Positions 5,862 to 7,086 of a stretch of DNA of 7,086 nucleotides are shown piece after piece. The stretch covers positions 1-7,086 of the forward strand of contig CANEUT010000084.1 in the NCBI GenBank assembly GCA_947441895.1, in the 5' to 3' direction. The stretch is from Rickettsiales bacterium (GTDB lineage: Bacteria; Pseudomonadota; Alphaproteobacteria; Rickettsiales; UBA3002). Numbering within the stretch: the first letter of the stretch is position 1; each line of letters starts with the position of its first letter. Made by a program: the position numbers and the translations under genes. The notes under the pieces are model-generated. The model had not been told where the DNA came from. It did not search any database and was given only the letters and a program-made list of their open reading frames with translations.

Positions 5862-6541
5862 CGTTTTTTCTTTGCCCGATCGATGTGAAGCTGCACGCGT
5901 TGTGTGCCGCCTTTGAAAATAATATGAGCACCTTTATCCCTTATTTCGAAGCCACTTGCAAGCACGTTGCCCAGCGGGCCGGTGCCGCTAATGGACTCAT
6001 TTCCATAGGTGTCGTTGGTTTTGGTGTCGATGGTGGCGCGGTTGGTGATAAAGCTGTAGCCGCGATCATCAATCACCGTCACATTGCTTATCAGCTCAAT
6101 TTTTTTGGCGTCTTGGTGATATTCGGCCTTGTCGGCCGTGAGCGACAACCACCCACCATTCTTCCGCAGCATTTGCGCTTCCACCTGATCGATCACCGCC
6201 AGCGACTGGCTGATTTGCGTGGCCTTCACACCATTGACTTTAAATTGCTCACCCGCCGCATTACTGCCGCGATATTCAGGATTGCTCATCACCGGACTGG
6301 AGGCTTTCTGGCCCGGCTTCACCGTATTATCGATAAACGACATGCGAATGCCCGAACGGTCTTTGGTGAGCAGTGGCCAGGCGATGAGACTGGTGAGCAA
6401 CGCAAACGCAAACACGCCCAAAAACCATTTGCTGTAGAGCACAAACCGCGTGTAGCGACCCAACTTCGAGAAAAGATGATCTACCTCGCGCACGGCCCAG
6501 GTGGCCGATGACATGCGCTTAAACTGTGGGGGTTCAGCCAT
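5858..6541 (-). CDS. lptC: LPS export protein LptC
   Basis: The 227-residue protein has a basic cytoplasmic N-terminus of about 36 residues, one transmembrane helix (about 37-57, WFLGVFAFALLTSLIAWPLL) and a periplasmic beta-jellyroll domain of the LptC/YrbK family (about 65-220). Strand-rich stretches such as WLSLTADKAEYHQDAKKIELI and the C-terminal GFEIRDKGAHIIFKGG fit the fold. LptC is anchored in the inner membrane, binds LptB2FG and hands LPS to LptA. Sequence conservation in this family is low, so the call rests partly on position between kdsD and lptA. The ATG at 6541 lies 7 bp after the kdsD stop; the likely Shine-Dalgarno GGAG is inside the kdsD end at a long spacing, so Met10 is a possible alternative start. 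The 3' end overlaps lptA by four bases. Confidence 0.9.
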   Translation of the reverse strand: MAEPPQFKRMSSATWAVREVDHLFSKLGRYTRFVLYSKWFLGVFAFALLTSLIAWPLLTKDRSGIRMSFIDNTVKPGQKASSPVMSNPEYRGSNAAGEQFKVNGVKATQISQSLAVIDQVEAQMLRKNGGWLSLTADKAEYHQDAKKIELISNVTVIDDRGYSFITNRATIDTKTNDTYGNESISGTGPLGNVLASGFEIRDKGAHIIFKGGTQRVQLHIDRAKKKR

Positions 6542-6548
6542 GCGTGGC

Positions 6549-7086
6549 CTACATCACTCCGGCGCGCAAACAATCATGAATGTGCAAAATGCCCACCGGC
6601 TTTTGCTGATCAATCACGAATAAACTGGTGATGGATTTGCTGTTCATAATGCCCAGCGCCTCGGCCGCCAGCATGGTAGGGGTGATGGTCACCGGCGTTT
6701 TGGTCATCACTTCGGCGGCGTTTTTGGTCATTAAATCATCGCCCATGTGGCGGCGCAAATCACCGTCGGTCACCACGCCAACCAACGCACCAGCTTTGTT
6801 TGTTACACCGGCGCAGCCAAAGCGTTTGGCGGTCATGGTGAGTAGTGTTTGCTGCATGGGGGTCGATTCATCCACCAGCGGCACTTCGGCGCTGGCATGC
6901 ATTAAGTCGGTCACGCGCATGAGCTGTGCGCCAAGTTTTCCGCCGGGGTGAAATACGGCAAAATCTTCCCGCGAGAAACCTTTTTTGGTGAGCGGCGCCA
7001 CGGCCAGCGCGTCACCATACGCCATCATCATGGTGGTGCTGGTGGTGGGAGCGCCGATGGGCGAAGCTTCAGGCACTTCGGGCAGC
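6549..7086 (-). CDS. kdsD: Arabinose-5-phosphate isomerase (C-terminal part; 5' end outside window)
   Basis: The window holds the last 178 codons; the reading frame stays open to the right edge. The fragment begins inside the sugar-isomerase (SIS) domain (EASPIGAPTTSTT at 6-18, then GDALAVA and the conserved HPGGKLG at 46-52). Two CBS domains follow at about 60-115 (MRVTDLMH ... GVVTDGDLRRHM) and 126-178 (EVMTKTPVTI ... GILHIHDCLRAGVM). The order and motifs match KdsD/KpsF, which converts ribulose 5-phosphate to arabinose 5-phosphate, the first step towards Kdo in the LPS inner core. A GTG at 7076 lies inside the conserved SIS domain and is a valine codon, not the start. lptC follows after 7 bp. 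kdsC, the Kdo-8-phosphate phosphatase gene found between kdsD and lptC in E. coli, is absent here. Confidence 0.94.
   Translation of the reverse strand, partial: LPEVPEASPIGAPTTSTTMMMAYGDALAVAPLTKKGFSREDFAVFHPGGKLGAQLMRVTDLMHASAEVPLVDESTPMQQTLLTMTAKRFGCAGVTNKAGALVGVVTDGDLRRHMGDDLMTKNAAEVMTKTPVTITPTMLAAEALGIMNSKSITSLFVIDQQKPVGILHIHDCLRAGVM

Noticed and set aside
6549..7076. GTG at 7076 as the kdsD start
   Set aside because: The codon lies inside the conserved SIS domain and the frame remains open to the window edge, so the gene is truncated by the window.

Overview
This window looks like ordinary chromosomal DNA from an alphaproteobacterium. The evidence is the gene order kdsD-lptC-lptA-lptB-rpoN-hpf, the short kinase-domain-only form of HPr kinase, and the alphaproteobacterial style of the Lpt, RpoN and long-HPF proteins. 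All nine genes I can support lie on the minus strand, so the reading direction runs from the right edge (7086) to the left edge (1). No phage, plasmid, insertion-sequence transposase, CRISPR array, tRNA or rRNA was seen.

Right to left the layout is as follows. (1) An LPS block at 7086-3923 holds kdsD (5' end outside the window), lptC, lptA, lptB and a small four-helix membrane protein of unknown function. These genes are packed with gaps of 7 bp or less or with 1-4 bp overlaps, so they are probably one operon. It makes arabinose 5-phosphate for Kdo and supplies the LptC-LptA bridge and the LptB ATPase for LPS export. (2) rpoN (sigma-54) at 3841-2339 follows an 81-bp gap that contains a good sigma-70-type promoter. 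(3) A CpaF/TadA-type secretion ATPase at 2290-1073 lies 48 bp after rpoN. It sits where hpf would normally follow. (4) A long-form ribosome hibernation factor (hpf) at 879-295 has its own candidate promoter and a palindrome-rich leader. (5) The first 40 codons of hprK at 120-1 run off the left edge. ptsN, commonly found directly after hpf, is not there.

The core genes are familiar. What departs from the usual order is a set of insertions and replacements: an AT-rich orphan membrane gene translationally coupled to lptB, a lone cpaF splitting rpoN from hpf, hprK in the usual position of ptsN, and two related inverted-repeat elements (137-283 and 1000-1068) that bracket hpf. LptB also carries an N-terminal extension of about 57 residues, rich in Pro, Ala and Glu. 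I found no convincing undescribed multi-gene system. The best candidate for something new is the small membrane protein at 3923-4354.
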